Origin: Hungatella sp. UBA3402
GTDB lineage: Bacteria; Bacillota; Clostridia; Lachnospirales; Lachnospiraceae
Assembly: GCA_002358555.1 (NCBI GenBank)
Contig: DEPC01000213.1
Coordinates: 1 to 15,973 of the forward strand
Direction: 5' to 3'
Length of the DNA stretch: 15,973 nucleotides
Numbering within the stretch: the first letter of the stretch is position 1; the number at the start of each line of letters is the position of its first letter. The notes under the pieces are model-generated. The model was given only the letters and a program-made list of their open reading frames with translations. It searched no databases and was not told the DNA's origin. Made by a program: the position numbers and the translations under genes. Positions 1 to 6,830 of this stretch are shown one piece after another.

Positions 1-296
1 TGATTCCTTTGATAAACCTGATTCATCTCTTTTTCCGAACATATGGTAATATCTCTTCCATCAAAAAGAATTTGTCCACTGGTAGGCTCAATCAGCCGCA
101 AAAGCATTCGCCCCAGAGTACTTTTGCCACAGCCTGACTCTCCCACCAGACTTAAAGTTTCTCCTTTATAGATATCTATGGACACATCACTGACCGCATG
201 AACCACCTGTTTTTTGCGAATACCAAAGTTATTTTTTAATTGATACTCTTTTGTTAAGTTCTGGGTTGCCAAAAGAATTTCTTTTTGACTCATCAT
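1..296 (-). CDS. oppF: Oligopeptide/dipeptide ABC transporter ATPase, OppF/DppF type (partial)
   Basis: This is the second ATP-binding subunit of the peptide importer, acting at the cytoplasmic face with OppD. Only the first 98 codons are inside the window; the rest continues past the left edge. The visible part begins MMSQKEILLATQNLTKEYQL and contains a Walker A motif, GESGCGKST, at about residues 46-54. The linker after the first strand reads 'NNFGIRKKQVVHAVSDVS', and the long lead before AVSDVS is typical of OppF/DppF rather than OppD. The start overlaps the oppD stop (ATGA, 296-293) behind a GGGGAGG ribosome-binding site, so translation is probably coupled. A second ATG at 293 is an equally possible start. 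The substrate class (dipeptide, oligopeptide, or nickel/other) cannot be told from this fragment. Confidence 0.9.
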   Translation of the reverse strand, partial: MMSQKEILLATQNLTKEYQLKNNFGIRKKQVVHAVSDVSIDIYKGETLSLVGESGCGKSTLGRMLLRLIEPTSGQILFDGRDITICSEKEMNQVYQRN

Positions 297-1351
297 ATGT
301 CCTCCCCTATCTTGCTTTGGTCTGTCTTTTCCAATTTGGTCATATCTTTTCCTATAACAGACCCTTCTTTCAAGCTTTTTTCCCTTGGTTCATACAAAAA
401 GCATCTGACAAAATGTCCTTCTGATGTCTCATAAAGTTGTGGCTCCTCTTCAAAGCATTTTGCTATGGAATACTGACATCTAGGGCAGAATCGACATCCT
501 TTGGGCAGATGGAGCATACTGGGAACCATACCTCTGATATTATAAAGCCTCTCTTTTGACTTCATATCTGGAACAGAACGGATAAGTCCATCTGTATATG
601 GGTGGCATACATAGTTAAATATCTCTTTGACTGTTCCGCTTTCCATCACCTTTCCGGCATACATGACATACAACCTGCTGCAAAATTGGGCTACCACTCC
701 CAGATTATGAGTAATCATCATCACAGCAGTTTTCTTCTCCTCCTGAAGCTGTTTCATCAAATGAAGGATTTGGGCTTCAATGGTTACATCTAAAGCGGTA
801 GTAGGTTCATCAGCAATTAGAAGTTTAGGACTACATACCATGGCCATAGCAATCATGACTCTCTGCCTCAATCCGCCAGAAAGCTGATGGGGATACTCTC
901 TGTACCGCTTTGGCGCATCAGGAATCCCTACCAGTTGAAACATGTCAATCACTCTGCACTCTGCCTCTGACCGACTCATCCCTTTATTATGAAGCAATAA
1001 TGCCTCTTGTACCTGTTTTCCCACAGTAATCACTGGATTTAGTGAGGTCATAGGCTCCTGAAATATCATAGCAATTTCATTTCCCAGAATTTTTCTTCTG
1101 TCTTTAACAGACATAGTTACTAAATCTCTGCCATCAAAAAGGATACTTCCCTTCTCTATTTTTCCTGACTTCTTTAAAAGTCCCATAACAGACATTGCAG
1201 TCATACTTTTCCCACAACCTGATTCTCCCACAATGCCCACACTCTCTCCAACACCTATCTCTATTGTAACCCCATCAACTGCATGAATTTCTCCTTCTCT
1301 GGTAAAAAAGGTGGTGTGCAGTTCTTGAATCTCTAATAATGTCTGGTCCAT
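293..1351 (-). CDS. oppD: Oligopeptide/dipeptide ABC transporter ATPase, OppD/DppD type
   Basis: First ATPase subunit of the peptide importer; it hydrolyses ATP to drive uptake through OppBC. The 352-residue length is usual. Walker A is GESGCGKS at residues 42-49, the Q-loop is Q98, the signature is LSGGLRQR at 157-164, Walker B is LLIADEP at 177-183, and the H-loop His is 215. The C-terminal oligopeptide-transporter extension follows, with HLPKGCRFCPRC at 281-292. It holds four cysteines spaced C-x2-C-x2-C-x6-C (286, 289, 292, 299), a pattern that in some OppD/DppD proteins binds an iron-sulfur cluster. The start at 1351 lies about 25 bases after the oppC stop, and the stop overlaps the oppF start. 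An acidic and lysine-rich tail of about 30 residues after the cysteine region looks dispensable. Family assignment is secure; the exact peptide specificity is not. Confidence 0.95.
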   Translation of the reverse strand: MDQTLLEIQELHTTFFTREGEIHAVDGVTIEIGVGESVGIVGESGCGKSMTAMSVMGLLKKSGKIEKGSILFDGRDLVTMSVKDRRKILGNEIAMIFQEPMTSLNPVITVGKQVQEALLLHNKGMSRSEAECRVIDMFQLVGIPDAPKRYREYPHQLSGGLRQRVMIAMAMVCSPKLLIADEPTTALDVTIEAQILHLMKQLQEEKKTAVMMITHNLGVVAQFCSRLYVMYAGKVMESGTVKEIFNYVCHPYTDGLIRSVPDMKSKERLYNIRGMVPSMLHLPKGCRFCPRCQYSIAKCFEEEPQLYETSEGHFVRCFLYEPREKSLKEGSVIGKDMTKLEKTDQSKIGEDI

Positions 1352-1376
1352 GATAATTGATTCCTTTCTATTCCCT

Positions 1377-2348
1377 CTATTTCATATGAGGGTCTACCAC
1401 ATCTCGCAGCCCATCCCCCAGAAAGTTCAATGCCAGCACCATAATGAGAATAGCCAGACTTGGAAAAATCAACATCCAAGGACTGGAGGCTGCATAAGTT
1501 TTAGCCTGGGAGACCATCAGACCCCAACTAGAATCAGGAGGCTGAGTTCCCACTCGCAGAAAGCTTAGATTCGCTTCCGAGAGGATTGCATCTGGAATGT
1601 TTAATGTAAATAGCACAATCAAGGAAGGAAGACAATTTGGAAGAATATGGCGAAACATAATTGTCCATTTTTTTACTCCCATACCTCTGGCGGCCTCCAC
1701 AAATTCCTGTTCCCGCAGGGATAAAGTCTGAGAACGCACAACTCTAGCTGTCTTTGCCCATCCAATCATGGATAATGCGATAAAGATATTGGTGGTGGTT
1801 GCCCCTAATGTATACATAACCACCATAGCTAACACAATGGAGGGAAATGCAAGTACAATATCTGCTAACCTCATAATGACGGCCTCAAGCTGCCGAATAT
1901 ATCCAGAAACCATGCCTAGAATAATTCCAATAACCATAGAAATTGTGGTGGGAATTACCCCTACTAGCAAGGAAACTCTGCCTCCATAGAGGATTCTTGT
2001 AAAAATATCTCTCCCCAAATCATCCGTTCCACACCAATGCTCTTTGCTGGGAGGAAGAAGCCGTTCCATCAAATTGACTGTATTGGGATTATACACAGTC
2101 AATTTATCTGCAAAAATAATTGCCAAAATCATAACAGCCAGCAATGCTGCACTGAACATTGCCACTTTATTTTCCTGGCACATGCGCAAAAACTTCACCT
2201 TTAAAGTATCTGGCTTTGGCATATATTGAAGCTCTTCCTCTTCTGCTCTTCTAATAGCAGCCATACGTTCTTCGGGAGAAAACTGTTCTTTTACAGAATC
2301 CACAGCCGTCCTGGCTGCCAAGGAAACTGCCTGTTCCAATGTTGCCAT
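1377..2348 (-). CDS. oppC: Peptide ABC transporter permease, OppC/DppC type
   Basis: One of the two membrane-spanning subunits of the peptide importer. The chosen start, MATLEQAVSL at 2348, follows a GGAGG site lying in the last codons of oppB and gives 323 residues, a normal OppC length. A longer in-frame extension to 2423 overlaps oppB and was not used. Residues 1-60 form a charged cytoplasmic tail rich in Glu, the first membrane segment is about 63-81, and five more hydrophobic segments follow. The periplasm-facing motif HWCGTDDLGRDIFTRILYGG at 104-123 is typical of OppC/DppC. The EAA loop that docks on the ATPases is EAARGMGVKKW...HILPN at 218-238. The protein ends LGDGLRDVVDPHMK, matching the common C-terminus of the family. 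It lies two bases from oppB and about 25 bases before oppD, inside one operon. Confidence 0.95.
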   Translation of the reverse strand: MATLEQAVSLAARTAVDSVKEQFSPEERMAAIRRAEEEELQYMPKPDTLKVKFLRMCQENKVAMFSAALLAVMILAIIFADKLTVYNPNTVNLMERLLPPSKEHWCGTDDLGRDIFTRILYGGRVSLLVGVIPTTISMVIGIILGMVSGYIRQLEAVIMRLADIVLAFPSIVLAMVVMYTLGATTTNIFIALSMIGWAKTARVVRSQTLSLREQEFVEAARGMGVKKWTIMFRHILPNCLPSLIVLFTLNIPDAILSEANLSFLRVGTQPPDSSWGLMVSQAKTYAASSPWMLIFPSLAILIMVLALNFLGDGLRDVVDPHMK

Positions 2349-2349
2349 A

Positions 2350-3270
2350 TTAGTTTCCTCCTTCCACACGTATTCTTGGATCTGCCACACAGTACAAGAT
2401 ATCTGCAATGAGATTGCCTGCAATAATTACGGTTGTGGTAAAAATTACGGTTCCCTGCAAAAGAGGCATATCTCGACTATTGATGGCATCTACTGCCAGT
2501 CGCCCCACACCAGGAATGCTGAACAGAGTCTCTGTAATCACGGCACCTGACAAAAGGCTGGAAATCTGTATTGCCATCATGGTAATCACGGGAAGCATAG
2601 AATTTTTCAGCGCATGTCGTAAAACCACAGATACAGGCGCCAATCCTTTTGCCCTTGCGGTCCGAATATAATCATCCTCCATAATCTCCAAAAGACTTGA
2701 GCGAGTAAGCCTGGCAATCGTTCCTGCTGAATTCCACCCTAGCACAATCGCTGGAAGGATTAAATGTCTGGGTGAAGAAAATCCTGATACTGGAAGAATC
2801 CCATTAAAAACATTTTGAAGAAGCATTCCTACAGAGAACGCTGGTATGGATACGCCACAAAGGGCAAATCCCATAAAAAGATGGTCAGCCACAGAATTTT
2901 TTTTCACTGCAGAAATAATACCTGCCGGAATTCCAATAGCCCAAGATAAAACAGCAGCAGTAACAGCCAACAATAATGTCTTTGGAAATGCATTCGCTAT
3001 CAAAGAGGACACACTTCTCATGAGTTTATAGGAGGTTCCAAAATCTCCATGGAGAATCCCCCATAGATACCATATAAATCGTATATACCATGGGTCATTG
3101 AAATGCATGGATTCACTGAGACGTTCAATGACATCTACTTTTACTTTTTCTCCCATCATCACAGTCAAAGGGTCTCCTGGAACCACACTGAGCATGACAA
3201 AAATCAGAAATATTACACCGATAAGTACAGGGATAGTCACTAATATCCGCTTAGCTATGTATTTTAGCAT
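2350..3270 (-). CDS. oppB: Peptide ABC transporter permease, OppB/DppB type
   Basis: Membrane subunit that pairs with OppC to form the peptide channel. It is 306 residues, the usual size. It opens with MLKYIAKRILVTIPVLIGVI, a first membrane segment preceded by basic residues. The conserved VVPGDPLTVMMG stretch follows at 29-40, then five further hydrophobic segments. The EAA-type coupling loop is TARAKGLAPVSVVLRHALKN at 204-223. The C-terminus ADPRIRVEGGN is typical of OppB. The start follows GGGGAAGG with six bases between. It is separated from oppA by 138 bases that contain a strong hairpin (3310-3368), which may set oppA expression apart from that of the membrane and ATPase genes. Confidence 0.95.
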   Translation of the reverse strand: MLKYIAKRILVTIPVLIGVIFLIFVMLSVVPGDPLTVMMGEKVKVDVIERLSESMHFNDPWYIRFIWYLWGILHGDFGTSYKLMRSVSSLIANAFPKTLLLAVTAAVLSWAIGIPAGIISAVKKNSVADHLFMGFALCGVSIPAFSVGMLLQNVFNGILPVSGFSSPRHLILPAIVLGWNSAGTIARLTRSSLLEIMEDDYIRTARAKGLAPVSVVLRHALKNSMLPVITMMAIQISSLLSGAVITETLFSIPGVGRLAVDAINSRDMPLLQGTVIFTTTVIIAGNLIADILYCVADPRIRVEGGN

Positions 3271-3309
3271 TGATACCTTCCCCTTTTATAAAAAATATTG
3301 ATAAAGTGG

Positions 3310-3368
3310 CTAAGGGGCTGTCACAGAATAACTCCTATCTCTGGGCTATTTTGTGACAGTCCCCTTAG
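3310..3368 (-). repeat. Long inverted repeat (hairpin) between oppA and oppB
   Basis: Two arms of 21 and 22 bases, 3310-3330 and 3347-3368, are near-perfect reverse complements. The differences are one extra base and one mismatch, and the loop is 16 bases. The arm ends read CTAAGGGGCTGTCACA on the plus strand. Read in the operon direction, the stem is not followed by an immediate U-run; a run of six T lies about 15 bases on. It therefore looks less like a classic terminator than a processing or mRNA-stability stem-loop, or a small palindromic mobile repeat. Its position, just after the binding-protein gene and before the permease genes, is where many ABC operons carry such an element to keep binding-protein mRNA in excess. 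Confidence 0.75.
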
Positions 3369-3408
3369 TTGAAATCAAACTGCCTGTAAGTTTGCTGTCT
3401 GATGTGCT

Positions 3409-5091
3409 CTATTTTTCAAGAGAAACTGTATAATAAGAAACATCAGTCCATCCATTCCATGCCACATGGAAATCCTTCACCCAATCCTGAACTACCACAA
3501 TATGGTCCATCTGGAACAAAGGCAGAACGGTGGCATCCTCTTGAACCACAGTTGTATCAATCTTCTGATATAAGGCCATACGTTCTTCCTCATCTACCAT
3601 GGCTCTGGCATCCTCCAACCACTGGAATACTTCGGTATTGGTATGATTATTGGAACGAACCTTTGCATTTCTCTCGGAAAAAAATGTATACAAAAAATTA
3701 TCTGGGTCATTGAAATCCGCCTTCCAGGAGGCCCTGGTCATGCCAATCTTTCCTTCTCTGCGTTCTGCAAAATAAGCGGCATCATCCATCTGTTTGATTG
3801 TCACGTGGATGCCCACCTCGCTCAACATGGATTGAACTACCTGATTAATGGCCAAAGCATCTGGATTGTCAGTTTGCTGGTAAATCTCCAATTCACAGCC
3901 ATTCCCATAACCTGCTTCTTCCAGTAATGCCTTAGCTCCTTCTGGGTCATAAGGAATCTCCTGGGCATCATAGGAACCTAATACTCCATCTGGAAGCATG
4001 GAATTTACCACATGACCTGCTCCACTGTACATCTGGTCTAAGATAGTTTGTCTGTCTATGGCCATGGAAATAGCCTTGCGCACCCTGACATCATTTGTAG
4101 GCTCCATATTTTGGTTGAATGCATAGAAATAGCATCCTGCCTCTGGCCCTGTAACCAGGTTATCTTTATAATTATCATTATTTAAGAAATAGCCAAGCTG
4201 AGAAGAAGACCTGCTTAAATCGACGATATCCAACTCTCCATTCTCATACATCAGTTTCTGGGTATTTTCATCTGGAACCTGATAAATCTCAATCGCATCT
4301 AAGGATGCTGCCCCTTTAAAATAGTCGTCATTGCGCACCAGAGTTACTTTGTCGTTCAATACCCAATCAGATAATTGAAAAGGCCCAGTACCTATGGTTA
4401 AACTAGGCTCAATGCCAAATTGGTCTCCTGCAGCCTCTGTAGCCTCTCGATTGTAGATAGAACAAGAAGGTGTAGCAAGATTTGCCAAAAATGGTGCAAA
4501 AGGAACCTCAAGCGTAATTTCTACGGTATAATCATCGAGAGTCACTGCTCCTTCCACATGGTCTGCTTCTCCATTTAACCTTGCATTGGCACCTTTAATC
4601 ATACTGAAAAAATCTGTATTTAAAGCGGCTGTATCTGGATTCATCATACGCTCAATGGTATACACTACATCATCAGCCGTAAATTTATTTCCATTATGAA
4701 AATTTACATCATCACGGAGATGAAAGGTATATATCAAACCATCATCACTGATATCCCAAGACTTAGCCAAGCTTGGAACGATAACTGCCGTGCCATCCAC
4801 TACTTCACACTCTACCAATCGGTCATAGATATTTAATGGAACCATATAAAATTCTGTATTTTTCTGGCAATCTACAGTTGGATATTCATTTTTCTCTGAG
4901 ATATGCAGTACATTTGTACCAGGCATTGCACCCTCTTTCACTGGCCCGCCATTTGCTCCTAAAGGTGCTTCTGTAGCGATACTTTCTCCAGGTGAGTCAA
5001 AAGCTGTATTGTCTTCAAATGCAGAACTGCAGCCGCTGACTATACTCAAAACCATAGTGCCTGTTAGCAGGAACGATAAATATTTTCTCAT
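3409..5091 (-). CDS. oppA: Peptide-binding lipoprotein of the ABC importer (SBP_bac_5 family)
   Basis: Extracellular, membrane-anchored receptor that captures peptides and delivers them to OppBC. The start at 5091 (MRKYLSFLLTGTMVLSIVSG) follows GGAGG with five bases between and gives 560 residues. A GTG start seven codons upstream is possible but has no better ribosome site. Residues 1-20 are a lipoprotein signal peptide ending in VSGC, so Cys21 is the likely lipidated residue. A Ser/Glu/Pro linker follows. The family signature is clear: WDISDDGLIYTFHLRDDVNF, then NKFTADDVVYTIERM. Family members of this length bind di- to oligopeptides, and some bind nickel or other ligands. It is first in the opp operon and its start overlaps the stop of an 18-codon upstream ORF. 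The binding specificity cannot be read from sequence. Confidence 0.95.
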   Translation of the reverse strand: MRKYLSFLLTGTMVLSIVSGCSSAFEDNTAFDSPGESIATEAPLGANGGPVKEGAMPGTNVLHISEKNEYPTVDCQKNTEFYMVPLNIYDRLVECEVVDGTAVIVPSLAKSWDISDDGLIYTFHLRDDVNFHNGNKFTADDVVYTIERMMNPDTAALNTDFFSMIKGANARLNGEADHVEGAVTLDDYTVEITLEVPFAPFLANLATPSCSIYNREATEAAGDQFGIEPSLTIGTGPFQLSDWVLNDKVTLVRNDDYFKGAASLDAIEIYQVPDENTQKLMYENGELDIVDLSRSSSQLGYFLNNDNYKDNLVTGPEAGCYFYAFNQNMEPTNDVRVRKAISMAIDRQTILDQMYSGAGHVVNSMLPDGVLGSYDAQEIPYDPEGAKALLEEAGYGNGCELEIYQQTDNPDALAINQVVQSMLSEVGIHVTIKQMDDAAYFAERREGKIGMTRASWKADFNDPDNFLYTFFSERNAKVRSNNHTNTEVFQWLEDARAMVDEEERMALYQKIDTTVVQEDATVLPLFQMDHIVVVQDWVKDFHVAWNGWTDVSYYTVSLEK

Positions 5092-5144
5092 AATTGCCTC
5101 CATTCTGTGCACAAACAGGTATGGGTGAAATGTTTTTCTTTCAT
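5088..5144 (-). CDS. Possible 18-codon leader peptide overlapping the oppA start
   Basis: An ATG at 5144 sits six bases after a perfect AGGAGG (5155-5150) and opens MKEKHFTHTCLCTEWRQL, stopping at TGA (5090-5088). That TGA overlaps the oppA ATG in an ATGA junction, the arrangement used for translational coupling. The peptide has no signal sequence or membrane segment and carries two cysteines in CLC. It could be a leader peptide, a coupling ORF that opens the oppA start region, or chance. It can be translated only if the transcript starts upstream of 5155, for example from the promoter at 5423-5451 with readthrough of the terminator at 5166-5200. Confidence 0.4.
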   Translation of the reverse strand: MKEKHFTHTCLCTEWRQL

Positions 5145-5165
5145 CCTCGCCTCCTGTTATTATAC

Positions 5166-5200
5166 AAAAAGAGCATTAGAAACATTCTAATGCCCCTTTG
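5166..5200 (-). terminator. Intrinsic terminator just upstream of oppA
   Basis: On the minus strand a stem of nine perfect pairs (GCATTAGAA with TTCTAATGC, 5173-5181 and 5185-5193) with a three-base loop is followed by CTCTTTTT. The stem extends outward with AAA/TTT pairs broken by mismatches. It would end transcription coming from the structured RNA, or from the LCP gene, just before oppA. Leakage or regulated readthrough would feed oppA. Confidence 0.75.
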
Positions 5201-5416
5201 CAGTGATATCAGTACTTATTTTGACACTCCCCACAGCTAAAGCAGGAGGATTCTTGTTTTTACCGCTACTGCATTGGCTGATACCTTACAGTATCTTAAT
5301 GTCTTACACAGTGTCCACAAGCTAGATTATACTGTTCCCGTGTGCCCCACGGTGCAGTTCACGAATGGCAGTACATTCGTATCTTGGATATGTCCAGTTT
5401 TCAATGTTCTGCTGCC
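5166..5416 (-). ncRNA. Structured non-coding RNA resembling an IS200/IS605 right-end guide (omega) RNA, without tnpB
   Basis: Read on the minus strand, this stretch starts downstream of a good promoter and ends in an intrinsic terminator. It has no convincing protein. Visible stems are ACGAATG/CATTCGT (7 bp), CCGTG/CACGG inside ACTG/CAGT, and GATAC/GTATC. A terminal domain reads AAGAATCCTCC-TGCTTTAGC-TGTGGGGAGTGTCAA, ending near 5219. That last domain resembles, from memory, the conserved right-end hairpin of IS605-type tnpB elements, which is also the 3' scaffold of their guide RNA. In such RNAs the guide follows directly, here AATAAGTACTGATATC (from about 5219 downward). No TnpB or TnpA gene is in the window. 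It may be a dead transposon end, a non-autonomous derivative, or a recruited regulatory leader. The transcript limits are inferred. Confidence 0.5.
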
Positions 5417-5422
5417 AATAGC

Positions 5423-5451
5423 ATTATACTACAAAAGTGGTTATTGGGCAA
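5423..5451 (-). promoter_or_regulatory. Sigma-A type promoter driving the structured RNA toward oppA
   Basis: On the minus strand, TTGCCC (5451-5446) and a perfect TATAAT (5428-5423) are separated by exactly 17 bases. The predicted start is near 5416, within the space between the LCP gene and oppA. It is the best promoter upstream of oppA, so the opp operon is probably transcribed through the structured RNA and its terminator. Confidence 0.6.
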
Positions 5452-5534
5452 GAAGCTATCCAAAATTTGGCCAATACCAGTTGAAAAACTGTCCATCTCA
5501 ATTACTTGCGTAAATTCGATGGATATATCTTAAT

Positions 5535-6827
5535 TCATTGTGAGCTTGCCTCTTCCAAAATGCGCTGTCCAACAATTTTTGCCTCTGGCGCATTTTCTGC
5601 AACCTCTCCCATCCCACTGTCAGATGCAATCTTTGCACTGATTTGCCGTACCGTTGAGGAAGGCTGATAATCTTCAATTCCATACAAAAACTGATGGAGT
5701 TGAATCACATTGCTCTCCAAAGTCAAAGGCACTACGCAATCTCTTCTTCCGATATGAGTCTCCCCTCTTGAAAATGGAAAGCCTCCTGCCTTTGCAATGT
5801 GAAATTTATCGAGATTTCTTGCTATAGGAAGAATATCTTCCATGCCAATACTCGTGGATAATTGAGGGAGAATAGTTTTGACAAGTGTCGTCAATGTCCT
5901 TAAATCAGCCTGCTTTGCCTTTTCCATAGCCAGTTGAATTACCAGCCGTTGTCTGGCTGTTCGATTATAATCGGTATCCATCAGACGCAGACGGGCATAA
6001 GCAACTGCCTGTACACCATCTAAATGATTCATTCCTGCATGTTCCAACTGATACGAGCCAAATCCCGTGGACTCTACAGTCTCAGTAATAAAGCCATTGA
6101 TATACTGAAATTCACTGTCAGAAATCTCTAAATCAATCCCGCCTAAAATTCCTATTGCCTGAGCCACTGCACCCCAGTTAAAGGTGGCATAATCATCTAT
6201 AGTTAAGTCTAGATTTCGCTCTAATGCTTTTACTGCCTGCTCATGGCCCCCTTTAAAATAGGCTTCGTTGATTTTATGGTAAGTTCCATCCTCTTTTATC
6301 TCCAGATAGGTATCCCGATACACAGATACCAATTTTATTTCTCCAGTTTCTCGGTCGATGCTGCAAACCATTTCCACGTCTGACAGGGCTCCTTTTTCCA
6401 CGCCGCCGTTGCGAGAATCCACCCCAAATATGGCAATGGTCCAGACACCTGAGCCTGTATTCCGAAATTTCAGCACATAGTAGGCTCCTGTCATCACTAC
6501 CAGCAATACCAGAAATTCAAACAGCAAAAATAGATGTTTTCTTTTCTTTTTACGCTTCTTTTTTCGAGCTTCTACAGGACGCTTTTTCTTAGGATCGCTT
6601 CTAGCAGATTGTCTTTCTTCGTATTCTTCATATTCCCAGTCATAAGAGTTTTCTGCTCGTTGTCCTACAAACCCCATAACGGTTAATTCCTTTTCTTCTT
6701 TGGGCCTTTGATATATCAAAGAAAGTTTTCCTCTGCTAGTATTTTCACAGCCTTGCTGTTGATATCTATCAGAGTTTCGACGCTGTCTACTACGGCGCCT
6801 TCGTTCTAAGTCATTTCCATACTCCAT
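5535..6827 (-). CDS. LytR-CpsA-Psr (LCP) family cell-wall glycopolymer ligase
   Basis: LCP enzymes sit in the cytoplasmic membrane and transfer teichoic acids or other glycopolymers from a lipid carrier onto peptidoglycan. The protein has 430 residues. The first 97 are cytoplasmic and very charged, with acidic EYEEYEER then a basic patch of KKKRKKKRK just before a single membrane segment at about 98-119. The LCP domain spans about 128-300. Key residues visible are D137 and R139 in FGVDSRNGG, D150, R171-D172 in SVYRDTYLEI, and the basic cluster with D284, D286, R289, R292 and Q293 in RLMDTDYNRTARQR. These match the pyrophosphate- and metal-binding set of the family. The start follows GAGGAG and lies three bases after the NlpC/P60 stop, so the two are co-transcribed and probably coupled. 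An ATG at codon 51 is a weaker alternative start. Confidence 0.92.
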   Translation of the reverse strand: MEYGNDLERRRRSRQRRNSDRYQQQGCENTSRGKLSLIYQRPKEEKELTVMGFVGQRAENSYDWEYEEYEERQSARSDPKKKRPVEARKKKRKKKRKHLFLLFEFLVLLVVMTGAYYVLKFRNTGSGVWTIAIFGVDSRNGGVEKGALSDVEMVCSIDRETGEIKLVSVYRDTYLEIKEDGTYHKINEAYFKGGHEQAVKALERNLDLTIDDYATFNWGAVAQAIGILGGIDLEISDSEFQYINGFITETVESTGFGSYQLEHAGMNHLDGVQAVAYARLRLMDTDYNRTARQRLVIQLAMEKAKQADLRTLTTLVKTILPQLSTSIGMEDILPIARNLDKFHIAKAGGFPFSRGETHIGRRDCVVPLTLESNVIQLHQFLYGIEDYQPSSTVRQISAKIASDSGMGEVAENAPEAKIVGQRILEEASSQ

Positions 6828-6830
6828 ACT

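Noticed and set aside
5159..5164. A TATAAT on the minus strand immediately after the terminator, as an oppA promoter
   Set aside because: No acceptable -35 lies 16-18 bases upstream (GAATGT at 17 bases), and the T-rich lead is the terminator tail. It would also start the transcript within the AGGAGG of the leader ORF. It is not excluded but is weaker than 5423-5451.
5274..5533. Plus-strand open frames across the region upstream of oppA
   Set aside because: They run antisense to the structured RNA unit, have no convincing ribosome site, and resemble no protein I recognise.
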